Below, piece by piece: positions 26,789 through 36,269 of a stretch of DNA of 64,000 nucleotides. A model generated the notes under the pieces. That model saw only the letters and a list, made by a program, of their open reading frames with translations, ran no database searches and had not been told where the DNA came from. The position numbers and the translations under genes were made by a program. The stretch lies in NCBI RefSeq assembly GCF_004153445.1, contig NZ_SDQC01000006.1, positions 223,984 to 287,983 on the forward strand, read 5' to 3'. Positions within the stretch are counted from its first letter, which is position 1. The number at the start of each line of letters is the position of its first letter. This DNA comes from Allopusillimonas soli. Its GTDB lineage: Bacteria; Pseudomonadota; Gammaproteobacteria; Burkholderiales; Burkholderiaceae_B.

Positions 26789-27600
26789 TGTCCGTAAGCA
26801 CGCCGGCCGGCACGCGCGGCTTCGCTGAGATTCAGGCGCTTGGCCGCCCCCTGTCCATAGAATACGAGCTCATCGCTGCTGACAAACCTGAGGCTGATCT
26901 GATCATCTTCCTGCATGAAGGACTAGGGTCGCTTTCCATGTGGAAAGACTGGCCCGCGCGGGTGTGCGAAGCTGCCGGCTGCCGAGGCCTGGTGTATTCG
27001 CGCAACGGCTATGGCGCCAGCACGCCGCGCGGAGAGCAAGAGCATTGGCCCGTAACGTATATGCACGATCAGGCCCGTGAGGCGCTGCCGGCATTGCTGC
27101 GGGCCTTGGGGCTGGAGAATGAGCGCCCGGTCTTGTTCGGCCATAGCGACGGCGCCTCCATTGCCCTGCTGTATGGCGCAATGTACCCTGAGCGCGTCAA
27201 GGCCATTGCCGTGGCGGCGCCGCATGTATTCGTGGAAGACATCACCGTGGAGAGCATATGCGCCGCACGCCAGGCCTGGCTTGAAACCGACCTGCCGCAG
27301 CGGCTGGGGCGGTATCACCAGTATCCCGAACTGACCTTCTGGGGCTGGAACGATATCTGGCTTGATCCTGCTTTCCGCGACTGGAATATCGAAGAGGCGG
27401 TAAGCGGCATCCGCTGCCCGCTGTGCGTCATCCAAGGCAGAGAGGACGAATACGGCACACTGAGGCAGGTGGAAAGCATCCGGAAGCATGCGCCCCAGGC
27501 CCGTGCGCTGATTCTGGACAATTGCCGCCACTCGCCGCACAAAGACCAGCCCGCAGCCGTCATCACCGAGATCTCCGCATTGATTCATTCGCTCGATTGA
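26785..27600 (+). CDS. Alpha/beta hydrolase coupled to benzoate-CoA ligase
   Basis: A 271-residue alpha/beta hydrolase. The nucleophile elbow is GHSDG with Ser121, the oxyanion region is LHEGLGS near residue 44, and a late NCRHSPHKDQP carries the probable catalytic His. A short lid-like segment lies around residues 155-205. No signal peptide. It overlaps the ligase stop by four bases (ATGA), so it is part of the benzoate operon; such hydrolases occur in several box clusters, but the substrate is not known to me. It could clear misacylated CoA esters or act on a ring-cleavage product; both are guesses. Confidence 0.85.
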   Translation: MMSVSTPAGTRGFAEIQALGRPLSIEYELIAADKPEADLIIFLHEGLGSLSMWKDWPARVCEAAGCRGLVYSRNGYGASTPRGEQEHWPVTYMHDQAREALPALLRALGLENERPVLFGHSDGASIALLYGAMYPERVKAIAVAAPHVFVEDITVESICAARQAWLETDLPQRLGRYHQYPELTFWGWNDIWLDPAFRDWNIEEAVSGIRCPLCVIQGREDEYGTLRQVESIRKHAPQARALILDNCRHSPHKDQPAAVITEISALIHSLD

Positions 27601-27660
27601 ACCGCGCCTCGTGCGCATCCCATGGCAGTATCCTTCCTATATAAAAACGAGGAGAAGACA

Positions 27661-28818
27661 ATGAAGAAAATCGTGACCCACAGCGCGCTCGCGGTGCTGC
27701 TGGCGCTGGGTGCCGGCACAGCCTGTGCGGCTGTCAAGGTGGGCTTCATGCTGCCGTACAGCGGCACCTACGCAAAGCTGGGAGAAGCCATAGAAAATGG
27801 TTTCCGGCTTTATGTCATGGAGCAAGGCGGCAAGCTCGCGGGCCAGGAACTCGAATACTTCAAGGTAGACGACGAGTCCAACCCCGCCAAGGCGCCCGAG
27901 AACGCCAACCGCCTTATCAAACGCGATCAGGTGGATATACTGGTCGGAACCGTGCATTCGGGCGTGGCCATGGCACTGGCCAAGGCCGCCAAGGACGCGG
28001 ATGTTACCCTCATCATCCCCAACGCGGGTGCCGATGCCATTACCGGCCCGCTATGCAGCAAGGGAATTTTCCGCTCCTCGTTCTCCAACTGGCAGCCGGG
28101 CTACGCCATGGGGCCTGTGGCCGCAAAGAAGGGCTACAAGACCGCCGTCACCATTACATGGAATTATGCTGCCGGAAAGGAATCCACCAACGGCTTCAAA
28201 GAATCGTTTGAGAAAGCCGGCGGCAAGGTCATCGAGCACCTCACTCTGCCCTTTCCCAAGGTGGAATTCCAGCCGCTGCTCACGCAGATCGCGTCGCTCA
28301 AACCTGATGCGGTGTATACCTTTTTCGCAGGTGGCGGAGCGGTCAAATTCGTGCAGGATTATGCCGCATCAGGCTTGAACCAAACCATACCTTTGCTGGG
28401 CAGCGGTTTCCTGACCGACGGCACGCTGGAGGCGCAGGGTGACGCAGCCAAAGGCATACTGACAACCCTGCATTATGCCGACGGCCTCGACACGCCGCGC
28501 GACAATGCCTTCCGGGCCAGCTACGCCAAGCAATACCCCGACATGCCGCCCGACGTATACGCCGTACAGGGCTACGATGCCGCGCAGATGCTGGAGGCCG
28601 GACTGAAAGCCGTCAATGGCGACGTAAAGCAAAAGGATGCCATGCGTGCGGCCATCAGCGCTGCCACCATAGACAGCCCGCGTGGCAAATTCACACTCTC
28701 CAAGGCGGGCAACCCCATCCAGGACATCTACCTGCGTGAAGTCCAGGGACACAAGAACCAGGACATTGGCATTGCCGCCAAGGCGCTTGCCGATCCGGCG
28801 CGCGGCTGCAGGCTCTAA
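27661..28818 (+). CDS. Periplasmic substrate-binding protein of a branched-chain amino acid/aromatic acid-type ABC importer
   Basis: A 385-residue type I periplasmic binding protein (Leu/Ile/Val-binding family). The start at 27661 has GGAGAAG just upstream and gives a clear signal peptide of about 22 residues ending in GTACA, followed by AVKVGFMLPYSGTYAKLG. The frame extends 13 codons further upstream without a signal-peptide fit. Within the benzoate operon it most likely captures benzoate or a related aromatic acid, as relatives in other aromatic gene clusters do. Sixty bases behind the hydrolase gene and followed by two permease and two ATPase genes. Confidence 0.9.
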   Translation: MKKIVTHSALAVLLALGAGTACAAVKVGFMLPYSGTYAKLGEAIENGFRLYVMEQGGKLAGQELEYFKVDDESNPAKAPENANRLIKRDQVDILVGTVHSGVAMALAKAAKDADVTLIIPNAGADAITGPLCSKGIFRSSFSNWQPGYAMGPVAAKKGYKTAVTITWNYAAGKESTNGFKESFEKAGGKVIEHLTLPFPKVEFQPLLTQIASLKPDAVYTFFAGGGAVKFVQDYAASGLNQTIPLLGSGFLTDGTLEAQGDAAKGILTTLHYADGLDTPRDNAFRASYAKQYPDMPPDVYAVQGYDAAQMLEAGLKAVNGDVKQKDAMRAAISAATIDSPRGKFTLSKAGNPIQDIYLREVQGHKNQDIGIAAKALADPARGCRL

Positions 28819-28899
28819 CAACCGGCCACACATGCGCGGCATGATGCGCAAACGCACTTGCCGCGCATGCACCGCGCCCAAAACCGGGAGGACTCCGCC

Positions 28900-29781
28900 G
28901 TGGATCCGGTCATCTTTCTGATTCAGTGCCTGAATGCGGTCCAGTACGGCCTGCTGCTATTCCTGGTAGCCAGCGGCTTGACGCTGATCTTCGGCATCAT
29001 GGGCATCATCAATCTCGCTCACGGCAGCTTCTACATGGTCGGCGCCTATATGGCCTTTGCCCTGCAACCGCTTGTTGCCCAGCATCTGGGCGCGGGCTTC
29101 GCCGTTACGCTGCTGGCCTGCGTCGCCCTGACCGCAGTCATGGGCTATGTTCTCGAATGGGCCTTCTACAGCTTCCTGTACAGCCGCGACCATTTACAGC
29201 AGGTACTCATGACCTACGGTCTGATCCTCGTGTTCGAAGAACTGCGCACGCTCATCATAGACAACGATGTGCACAGCGTGCCCGTGCCGGACTGGCTGGC
29301 GGGATCCATCCCGCTGGGCGGCGTCATGACTTATCCCGTATACAGGCTCTTTATTTCTGCTGTCTGTCTGCTGGTGGCCGGGCTGCTGTACTGGGTGCTG
29401 ACGAAAACCCGGCTGGGCATGATGATACGCGCGGGGTCAAGCAACCGGGAAATGATCGACTCCCTGGGTATAGACATCAACCGGCTGTTCCGCATCGTGT
29501 TTGCCATCGGGGTGGCACTCGCCGCCCTCGCCGGAGCGGTCGCGGCGCCGGTCTCGTCGGTCTATCCCGGCATGGGCAATGCGGTGCTCATCATTTGTTT
29601 CGTGGTCGTCGTCATCGGCGGCATCGGCTCCATCCGGGGCGCGTTCGTAGCGGCCATGCTGGTAGGCGTCGTCGATACCTTTGGCCAGGTGTTCTTTCCC
29701 GCAGCGGCCGGCGTCATGGTGTACTTGTTGATGGCCGCCATTCTCCTGTTCAGGCCCGAAGGGTTGTTCCGGCAAGGTTGA
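28900..29781 (+). CDS. ABC importer permease, LivH type
   Basis: Inner-membrane permease of the branched-chain amino acid transport family with about eight hydrophobic segments and the signature GIMGIINLAHGSFYMVGAY near the N-terminus. A GTG start at 28900 is preferred because GGGAGG lies eight bases upstream and gives MDPVIFLIQCLNAVQYG; ATG codons further upstream (28858, 28867) would add a hydrophilic stretch not found in the family. Length 293. Three bases separate it from the next permease gene. Confidence 0.88.
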   Translation: MDPVIFLIQCLNAVQYGLLLFLVASGLTLIFGIMGIINLAHGSFYMVGAYMAFALQPLVAQHLGAGFAVTLLACVALTAVMGYVLEWAFYSFLYSRDHLQQVLMTYGLILVFEELRTLIIDNDVHSVPVPDWLAGSIPLGGVMTYPVYRLFISAVCLLVAGLLYWVLTKTRLGMMIRAGSSNREMIDSLGIDINRLFRIVFAIGVALAALAGAVAAPVSSVYPGMGNAVLIICFVVVVIGGIGSIRGAFVAAMLVGVVDTFGQVFFPAAAGVMVYLLMAAILLFRPEGLFRQG

Positions 29782-29784
29782 CAA

Positions 29785-30789
29785 ATGCACAAGACTCTAT
29801 GCGCCCTGTCGCTGCTGGCCCTGGCCGGACTGATCGCGCTGCTGCCCATGGCACTGTCCGACTACTATACAGGCCTGACGATCAAGATCATGATCTACGC
29901 CCTGTTTGCGCTCAGCCTGCAACTGCTCGTGGGCGGCGCCGGCCTTGCCAGTCTGGGCCATGCCGCCTTCTTTGGCATTGCGGCATATTTTGTCGCTCTT
30001 CTCGCGCCGCAGGCCGGCCCGGGCAACATGTTCTGGCTGCTGCCCGGGGCCATGATCGCCGCCATGGTTTATGCGGGCCTGACGGGCGCACTCGCGCTGC
30101 GCACGCGAGGTATCTATTTCATCATGGTGACGCTCGCATTCGCGCAAATGGCCTACTACGTCTTTCACGACACCTCGGTGGGCGGGGGCACGGATGGCAT
30201 TTATCTCTATTTTCGCCCCGAACTTCGTGTCGGCGAACTGGTACTGCTGAACATCGACCATCCTTATGGGTTCTATCTGTTCACGCTGGCCTGCCTGCTG
30301 CTGACCTGGGCCTTTCTGGCCATGTTGATGCGCTCGCGCTTCGGCGCCGCACTGACCGGCATTCGCGTGAACGAGCAGCGCATGCGTGCAGCCGGCTTCT
30401 CGACCTATGGCTACAAACTGGTCGCCTATATCGTGGCTGGCGGCCTGGCCGGCGTCGCCGGTTTTCTATATGCAGCCAAGGATGGTTTCGTCAATCCCGA
30501 GTTGCTGGCCTGGGAGCAGTCCGGCCTCGTGTTGCTGATGGTGATCCTGGGAGGAACCGGCCGCCTCTGGGGCGCCATCGTCGGCGCCCTGGCCCTGACG
30601 CTGCTTCAGGAAGTGTTCCAGTCCCAGGCATTGCTGGGCGACTTCGCCAAGAACTGGCACCTGCCCTTCGGGCTCGCAATCATTGGTCTGGTCGCCATCC
30701 TGCCACATGGCCTGGCTGGCCTGCCCGGATTGAGGTGCCGTCCGCGCGGGAAGGCGGGCACGCCCAAGTCTTCCGCATCCGCATTGTGA
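29785..30789 (+). CDS. ABC importer permease, LivM type
   Basis: Second permease (334 residues) of the importer. The conserved LASLGHAAFFGIAAYF block is at about residues 54-69, and GVAGFLYAAKDGFVNPELL later in the chain matches the cytoplasmic coupling region. It starts three bases after the LivH-type gene and ends 11 bases before the ATPase gene, so the operon is tight. Confidence 0.9.
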   Translation: MHKTLCALSLLALAGLIALLPMALSDYYTGLTIKIMIYALFALSLQLLVGGAGLASLGHAAFFGIAAYFVALLAPQAGPGNMFWLLPGAMIAAMVYAGLTGALALRTRGIYFIMVTLAFAQMAYYVFHDTSVGGGTDGIYLYFRPELRVGELVLLNIDHPYGFYLFTLACLLLTWAFLAMLMRSRFGAALTGIRVNEQRMRAAGFSTYGYKLVAYIVAGGLAGVAGFLYAAKDGFVNPELLAWEQSGLVLLMVILGGTGRLWGAIVGALALTLLQEVFQSQALLGDFAKNWHLPFGLAIIGLVAILPHGLAGLPGLRCRPRGKAGTPKSSASAL

Positions 30790-30800
30790 AGGACACGTCC

Positions 30801-31553
30801 ATGCCGCAACCCTTGCTATCTGCCCGCCATATCACCCGACGTTTCGGCGGTTTGACCGCCATCGACGATGTGTCGCTGGACTTGAAGCGTGGCGCTGTAC
30901 ATGCCGTCATTGGCACCAATGGCGCCGGCAAGTCCACACTGGTCAGCGTACTGGCTGGCGAGCTGGCGCCCCATGCCGGCACGATTTTCCTGCGCGACCA
31001 GGATGTCACCGCATGGCCGCAGCCGCGCAGGGCGCGTGCCGGCATGGGGCGCAGCTACCAGCGCACAACCATCTTTCCGTCTCTGACAGTGCATGAAAAC
31101 TGCCGTATCGCGGCGCAGGCCAGGCACCAGCACTTCTGGCACTGGCACATCGCGGCGCGCAACTGCAGATCCAGCAACGAGGCCGCCGACCATGCACTCG
31201 CCCTGGCCGGCCTGGACAGTGCGCGCTCACGCGTGGCCGGCCTGCTCTCGCATGGCGGAAAACGGCAGCTTGAAATAGCGATGAGCCTGGCCACAAGCCC
31301 CGATGTCCTGCTGCTGGACGAGCCGCTGGCCGGCATGGGTGCCGAAGAAACCGGGCGCATGCTCGAGCTGATGGCTTCGCTGAAGGCGGACCATGCCGTT
31401 CTGCTGATTGAACACGACATGGACGCCGTGTTCAGGATTTCGGATGAAATCACCGTCATGGTCAACGGCACAGTCATTGCACATGGCGATCCCCAGACCA
31501 TACGGGACGATGCGCAAGTACAGGCTGCCTATCTTGGGGAGGACGACGCATGA
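30801..31553 (+). CDS. ABC importer ATPase, LivG type
   Basis: A 250-residue cytosolic ATPase. Walker A GTNGAGKST is at residues 38-46, Walker B VLLLDEPLAG near 168-177. The signature reads LLSHGGKRQLEIA, a deviation from LSGGQ that is common in LivG proteins. The start at 30801 gives the normal N-terminus. In the same frame an unbroken but meaningless reading frame continues upstream across both permease genes. Overlaps the LivF-type gene by four bases. Confidence 0.9.
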   Translation: MPQPLLSARHITRRFGGLTAIDDVSLDLKRGAVHAVIGTNGAGKSTLVSVLAGELAPHAGTIFLRDQDVTAWPQPRRARAGMGRSYQRTTIFPSLTVHENCRIAAQARHQHFWHWHIAARNCRSSNEAADHALALAGLDSARSRVAGLLSHGGKRQLEIAMSLATSPDVLLLDEPLAGMGAEETGRMLELMASLKADHAVLLIEHDMDAVFRISDEITVMVNGTVIAHGDPQTIRDDAQVQAAYLGEDDA

Positions 31554-32260
31554 CCCCGCTTGTACAGGCCAGTGGCCTGCATGTCCATTATGGCGCCAGT
31601 CACATCCTGCACGGTGTTGACCTGCAGATCCGCGCGGGCGAATCCATTGGCCTGCTGGGCCGCAACGGCATGGGCAAATCCACACTGATCCGCAGCATCA
31701 TGGGGCATGTCGCACCCACTGAAGGACAGATCATCATTCGAGGCAGAGACAGTACGCGCGCGCGGCCGCATCAGGTAGCCCGCCTGGGCGTGGCTTATGT
31801 GCCGGAAGGGCGCGGCATTTTTCCCAATCTTGATGTGCGTGAGAACCTGCTGGTGGCCGCACGCCCTGGCTACGATGGGCGCCGCGACTGGACGTGCGCA
31901 AGCGTCCTGCAGATATTTCCCCGCCTGCAGGAGAGGCTAGGCCATGGAGGACAGCAGCTTTCCGGCGGCGAACAGCAGATGCTGGCCATAGGCCGGGCCT
32001 TGATGACCAACCCGGATGTGCTGATTCTCGACGAGGCGACCGAAGGTCTGGCGCCGCTTGTCATCGCCGAAATCTGGCGCATCATCCGGGCCATACGAGA
32101 AACAGGCGTGGCAACGCTCATCGTCGACCGCAATTACCGCAAGGTATTAGCGCACACCGACCGCTGCGTGGTGCTGGAGAAAGGCATTGTGGTCGAAGCG
32201 CGCGACAGCGCCGCCCTGGCGCAGCAGTCGGCGTTGCTCACGCGTTTTCTGGGTGTGTAG
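31550..32260 (+). CDS. ABC importer ATPase, LivF type
   Basis: A 236-residue ATPase partner of the LivG-type subunit. Walker A GRNGMGKST is at residues 37-45, the signature is LSGGEQQML, and Walker B VLILDEATEGLAP follows. GRNGMGKST and VPEGRGIFPNL are characteristic of LivF. Last gene of the rightward benzoate uptake and activation operon, convergent with sua5. Confidence 0.92.
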   Translation: MTPLVQASGLHVHYGASHILHGVDLQIRAGESIGLLGRNGMGKSTLIRSIMGHVAPTEGQIIIRGRDSTRARPHQVARLGVAYVPEGRGIFPNLDVRENLLVAARPGYDGRRDWTCASVLQIFPRLQERLGHGGQQLSGGEQQMLAIGRALMTNPDVLILDEATEGLAPLVIAEIWRIIRAIRETGVATLIVDRNYRKVLAHTDRCVVLEKGIVVEARDSAALAQQSALLTRFLGV

Positions 32261-32318
32261 GGCCTCAAAGGCGTGGAAGTTCAATCGGTAGGCGGCGAGC
32301 CAACACCACGCCGACTCT

Positions 32319-32350
32319 CCCGGGGTATGAATACGGGGCAGCACCCCGGG
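32319..32350. terminator. Hairpin between convergent livF-type and sua5 genes
   Basis: CCCGGGGT and ACCCCGGG form a perfect eight-base stem with a 16-base loop in the 99-base space between the two convergent stop codons. No T-run follows on either strand, so it is a possible bidirectional, factor-assisted terminator. Confidence 0.4.
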
Positions 32351-32359
32351 TGTGACACC

Positions 32360-33403
32360 TCAATCAGGCGCGGCGCTCGGCTCGGCGGCCTCGAACGCGG
32401 CTGCAGCCCGGCCCAGCCGGTCATTGACCGCGCGCCAGGCCTCGCTGCGCGGTGGCTGCTCCATGACGATGAGATCGTAGCCGCCTTGGTCAAGGTCGCG
32501 CAACAGCGCATACATATCTTTGGCAAACGATGCCGCGTCGGCAGCATGGCGGCGCCAGGCAATTTGGCTGTCCGCATTCTCGGGAGGCGCATCGAACACC
32601 ACAGCCACACACCGCCGGGCCGCGCCGGACTCCGTCTGCGCCCACGCATCGATGGCGGCGCGGCTCATCAGTTTCAGTGGCGTACGGGGCGCGTAGTGTG
32701 CCTTGAGCGATCCCGACACCCGCGGCGCCGCGGCATCGGGTCGGGCAATCGCCCCTCCCAGCACCTGCGCAAGCTGCGCGGCGGTAACATGCCCTGGCCG
32801 AAGCAGTACCGGCTCCACACCCTGCTCGACGCGCGAGACATCGACTATCGTGGACTCAATGCCCACTTGCGATGGGCCGCCTTCGAGCACCAGAAGCGCG
32901 TCCTCGTCCAGATCCTGGAACTCGCTGCGCACATGAGATGCCCGCGTGGGTGAAACCTGACCGAACTTGTTTGCCGAAGGGCCCGCCACACCAGCCTGGC
33001 CGCTGCGGCGCAGCGATGCGAACTGCCTCAGCAGGGCCTGCGCCACGGGATGCGAAGGACAGCGCAGCCCCACGCTGTCCTGCCCGCCGCTGACAGCAGG
33101 CGGCACATGACGAGCGCGCGGCAGAATCAGCGTAAGCGGGCCTGGCCAAAAAGCCTGTATGAGCGCCTGAGCCTGGGGCGGCACGGAAGCGGCCCAATAA
33201 AGCAGATCCGCCTCGGGCGCGACATGCACAATGACGGGATGGCTGGAAGGTCTTCCCTTGGCAGCGTAGATGGCGGCTATCGCCTCGGGATTCTCGGCAT
33301 CCGCACCCAGGCCGTAGACGGTTTCGGTAGGAAACGCCACCAGCCCGCCTGCATCGAGGCGCCGCGCCGCTTCGGCCAGCAGGCTGGACATGTCCTGAGT
33401 CAT
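32360..33403 (-). CDS. tsaC: L-threonylcarbamoyladenylate synthase (Sua5 type)
   Basis: Makes threonylcarbamoyl-AMP for the t6A37 modification of ANN-decoding tRNAs. At 347 residues it is the long Sua5 form: an N-terminal YrdC domain (about residues 1-205, with [16 protein letters not shown] near 19-34 and [13 protein letters not shown]) followed by a C-terminal Sua5 domain. Its ATG overlaps the purK stop by four bases. The pairing of purE-purK with sua5 is common in Burkholderiales. Confidence 0.92.
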   Translation of the reverse strand: MTQDMSSLLAEAARRLDAGGLVAFPTETVYGLGADAENPEAIAAIYAAKGRPSSHPVIVHVAPEADLLYWAASVPPQAQALIQAFWPGPLTLILPRARHVPPAVSGGQDSVGLRCPSHPVAQALLRQFASLRRSGQAGVAGPSANKFGQVSPTRASHVRSEFQDLDEDALLVLEGGPSQVGIESTIVDVSRVEQGVEPVLLRPGHVTAAQLAQVLGGAIARPDAAAPRVSGSLKAHYAPRTPLKLMSRAAIDAWAQTESGAARRCVAVVFDAPPENADSQIAWRRHAADAASFAKDMYALLRDLDQGGYDLIVMEQPPRSEAWRAVNDRLGRAAAAFEAAEPSAAPD

Positions 33404-34650
33404 GGCTGCGTGGACCAGGCAATGCCCAGTGCCGCCGCAACACGCGCCGCGCCCGACTGTGCCTGCGCCAGCGTGGCGCCGACGATATTCACATGCCCCA
33501 TCTTACGGCCTCGCCGCGCTTCAGCCTTGCCATACAAATGCAGGCGGGCGCCGGGCACCGACAGGACGCGACGCCAGTCGGGCTCGCGGAGCGTGCCGCT
33601 ATCCGAATCGAACCAGACGTCGCCCAGGATATTGAGCATAACGGCATTGGTCAGGCAGCGCGTATCGCCCAGTGGTAGTCCGGCCATGACGCGCGCCTGC
33701 TGTTCGAACTGGCTGCATGCGCAGGCGTCCAGGGTGTAATGCCCGCTGTTGTGCGGCCGGGGCGCAATTTCATTGGCAACCAGGCTGCCGTCCTGAAGCA
33801 CAAAGAACTCCACACACATGACGCCCACATACTCGAGCGCCGTCGCGATGGCCACGGCGGCACGCTCGGCCTGCGCGTCGATGTTATCGGATTCCCACAA
33901 GGATGCATCCGCTGTATTGCCCGCTTCGCCGCTACCCGCATCAGCGGCTGAAGCGCTCAATGCCGCATCGACGGTTGAAACGGCAAGTATGCCGTCACGG
34001 TGCTCGTTGCGTGCCGACGGGTACAGCGCCGTAGCGCCATCGCGCCCGCGTGCAAGCACCACGGACAGTTCGTAATCCAAGGGCAGCATGGCCTCAAGCA
34101 CGCATTCCGCCCCGGAAAACGCACGAAATGCGTCCAGCGCCTCTTCGCGAGTGCGCACGCGCGCCTGGCCTTTGCCGTCGTAGCCCAGACGCGCAACCTT
34201 CAGAATGCCCGGAAAGAGTGCCACGGGCGCGCCCTGGATATCGGCTTCATCGCGGACAGCCACGTACGGCGCCACAGGCACACCTGCTTTCTCGATAAAG
34301 GCCTTCTCGCTGATGCGATCCTGGACAATGGCCACGGCATGGGCGCCTGGGCTCACCGCCGACGTGCGCGCCAATACGTCAAGGCTGTCGGCAGGCACAT
34401 TCTCGAATTCCGTACTGATTGCCTTGCAGCGCTCGGCCAGCCGCGCCAGTCCCGCCTCGTCGCGATAGCCAGCCTGAATATGGAGCTCCGCCACCGCTCC
34501 CGTGGGACTGTGCTCGTCGGGATCCAGTACCGCGACCTTGTAGCCCATGGCCTGCGCGGCCTGACAGAACATGCGGCCCAACTGGCCGCCGCCGATCATG
34601 CCCAGCCAACTCCCCGGCGGGAGATAAAAATCGGCGGAATTATCACTCAT
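33400..34650 (-). CDS. purK: 5-(carboxyamino)imidazole ribonucleotide synthase
   Basis: ATP-grasp enzyme converting AIR and bicarbonate to N5-CAIR, partner of PurE. The start at 34650 ([17 protein letters not shown]) is preferred over 34677. [12 protein letters not shown] is at about residues 17-28 and the ATP-grasp metal/ATP motif [12 protein letters not shown] at 293-304. About 29 residues at 228-256, rich in Ala, Ser, Gly and Asp, are inserted between STVDA and AERAAVAIA relative to the usual family layout, which brings the length to 416. Between purE and sua5 on the same strand. Confidence 0.93.
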   Translation of the reverse strand: MSDNSADFYLPPGSWLGMIGGGQLGRMFCQAAQAMGYKVAVLDPDEHSPTGAVAELHIQAGYRDEAGLARLAERCKAISTEFENVPADSLDVLARTSAVSPGAHAVAIVQDRISEKAFIEKAGVPVAPYVAVRDEADIQGAPVALFPGILKVARLGYDGKGQARVRTREEALDAFRAFSGAECVLEAMLPLDYELSVVLARGRDGATALYPSARNEHRDGILAVSTVDAALSASAADAGSGEAGNTADASLWESDNIDAQAERAAVAIATALEYVGVMCVEFFVLQDGSLVANEIAPRPHNSGHYTLDACACSQFEQQARVMAGLPLGDTRCLTNAVMLNILGDVWFDSDSGTLREPDWRRVLSVPGARLHLYGKAEARRGRKMGHVNIVGATLAQAQSGAARVAAALGIAWSTQP

Positions 34651-34726
34651 GATGAAAAACCTGTACGCGGAAAACAAAGAAGATGCGCGGATTTGGCGCT
34701 ATGGCCACAGATGTGGATGCCCTTGC

Positions 34727-35275
34727 CTACGCACCCGGCGGCGGCACGGCCATGTTGCGCGCCGCATCGGTCTGACGCGCGCGGAAGGCTGACAACTTTT
34801 CCTGCAAGGCGGCATCTGTCGTGGCCAGGCAAGCGATCAGATGCAGGGCGGCATTCGCGGCGCCAGCCTCGCCGATGGCGAACGTGGCCACCGGCACGCC
34901 GCGCGGCATCTGCACAATGGACAACAGGGAATCTTCACCACGCAAATAGCGTGACGGCACGGGGACGCCATATACCGGAACCGGCGTCAAGGCCGCCATC
35001 ATGCCAGGCAAATGCGCGGCGCCGCCTGCTCCTGCGATGATGCCGCGCAACCCCCGCTTCGCCGCACTGGCGCCATACTCCGCCATATCCAAAGGCATGC
35101 GGTGGGCGGATATGACGCGCGTTTCGCAAGGAATGCCGAACTCGTCAAGCATGGCAACCGCATGCCGCATGATCTCCCAGTCGCTCGACGAGCCCATGAT
35201 GACACCCGCCACGGGCGCACCCACAGTGCCGCGGCCGGCTACGGCGGGAGAATGATTCGAGGTCGATGCTGTCAT
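34727..35275 (-). CDS. purE: N5-carboxyaminoimidazole ribonucleotide mutase
   Basis: Class I PurE, 182 residues, rearranging N5-CAIR to CAIR. The family signature MGSSSDW is at residues 27-33, ISAHRMP follows, and [14 protein letters not shown] carries the phosphate-binding loop. The first 20 residues are a variable leader. Forty bases behind purC and about 75 before the purK start on the same strand. Confidence 0.95.
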   Translation of the reverse strand: MTASTSNHSPAVAGRGTVGAPVAGVIMGSSSDWEIMRHAVAMLDEFGIPCETRVISAHRMPLDMAEYGASAAKRGLRGIIAGAGGAAHLPGMMAALTPVPVYGVPVPSRYLRGEDSLLSIVQMPRGVPVATFAIGEAGAANAALHLIACLATTDAALQEKLSAFRARQTDAARNMAVPPPGA

Positions 35276-35315
35276 GAGGATTCCGTTTGAAAAACCTGTT
35301 CTGCGCGGCGGCGAT

Positions 35316-36200
35316 CTAGGCTGCCGTCAATCGGTCCAGTGCTTCGCGGTACTTGGCGGCGGTTTTTGCCAGCACATCGGCTGGCAGCCTCGGCGCCGGC
35401 GGCGTCTTGTCCCACACCTGTGTCTCAAGCCAGTCACGCACGAACTGTTTGTCGAACGACGGCGGGCTGGTGCCTTCCGCATACTGATCAGCCGGCCAGA
35501 ATCGCGAGGAATCGGGTGTCAGGACCTCGTCCATGAGATGCAGCCTTCCGGCTTCGTCCAGGCCAAATTCGAACTTGGTATCGGCAATAATGATGCCTTT
35601 GTCTGCCGCGTGGCGGGAAGCCTCGGCATACAACTGCAGGGTGATGTCGCGTATTTGCACCGCCAGGTCGCTGCCCACTTCCTTGACCACATAATCGAAG
35701 TCGACGTTCTCATCGTGGGTGCCGAACTCAGCCTTGGCCGCAGGCGTGAAAATCGGCTCGGGAAGCTTGCCTGCCTGTTTCAATCCCGGCGGCAGCGCAA
35801 TGCCGCACACGGCGCCCGTGGCCTGGTAATCCTTCCAACCCGATCCGATCAAATAACCGCGCGCCACTGCCTCGACCAGAATGGGCTTGAGTCGCTTGAC
35901 CACCACAGCCCGGCCCGTCACCTGATCCCGCTCCTGCGGCGTCACGACATCCTCTGGCGCAATATCGGTGGCGTGATTGGGCAGAACATGGGCAAGCCTG
36001 TCCAGCCAATACGACGTCAGTTGCGTAAGCACCTGCCCTTTGCCGGGGATAGGATCGTCGAGAATGACGTCGAACGCCGAGATGCGATCGCTGGCCACGA
36101 TAAGCAGCTTGTCGTCGCCGACGGCATACATATCGCGCACCTTGCCGCGCCCCAGCAGAGGCAGTGATGTGATGGAGGATTGGTGTAGGGCCTGAGCCAC
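35316..36200 (-). CDS. purC: Phosphoribosylaminoimidazole-succinocarboxamide synthase
   Basis: SAICAR synthase, 294 residues, joining aspartate to CAIR with [34 protein letters not shown] at the N-terminus and the late [17 protein letters not shown] block are diagnostic (given here as positions about 15-45 and 208-224). It starts the purC-purE-purK-sua5 run. A terminator-like hairpin separates it from fba, so it may have its own promoter in the 69-base gap or depend on read-through. Confidence 0.95.
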   Translation of the reverse strand: MAQALHQSSITSLPLLGRGKVRDMYAVGDDKLLIVASDRISAFDVILDDPIPGKGQVLTQLTSYWLDRLAHVLPNHATDIAPEDVVTPQERDQVTGRAVVVKRLKPILVEAVARGYLIGSGWKDYQATGAVCGIALPPGLKQAGKLPEPIFTPAAKAEFGTHDENVDFDYVVKEVGSDLAVQIRDITLQLYAEASRHAADKGIIIADTKFEFGLDEAGRLHLMDEVLTPDSSRFWPADQYAEGTSPPSFDKQFVRDWLETQVWDKTPPAPRLPADVLAKTAAKYREALDRLTAA

Positions 36201-36220
36201 GATGTGTCCTTGAAACGAAA

Positions 36221-36248
36221 CATCCCGCCGGACGCGCCGTGCGGGATG
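36221..36248 (-). terminator. Terminator-like hairpin after fba
   Basis: CATCCCGC and GCGGGATG form a perfect eight-base stem, extended inside by CGG/CCG past a bulged T. It begins about 22 bases after the fba stop on the minus strand and is followed by TTTCGTTT, a short T-rich run. It probably ends or attenuates fba transcripts before purC. Confidence 0.55.
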
Positions 36249-36269
36249 GGGAAGGGAGTCGGCAGCCGT

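Noticed and set aside
28926..31553. An 875-codon plus-strand frame covering both permease genes and continuing into the LivG-type ATPase
   Set aside because: Only the last 250 codons encode a recognisable protein; the upstream part is an alternative frame of the permease genes.
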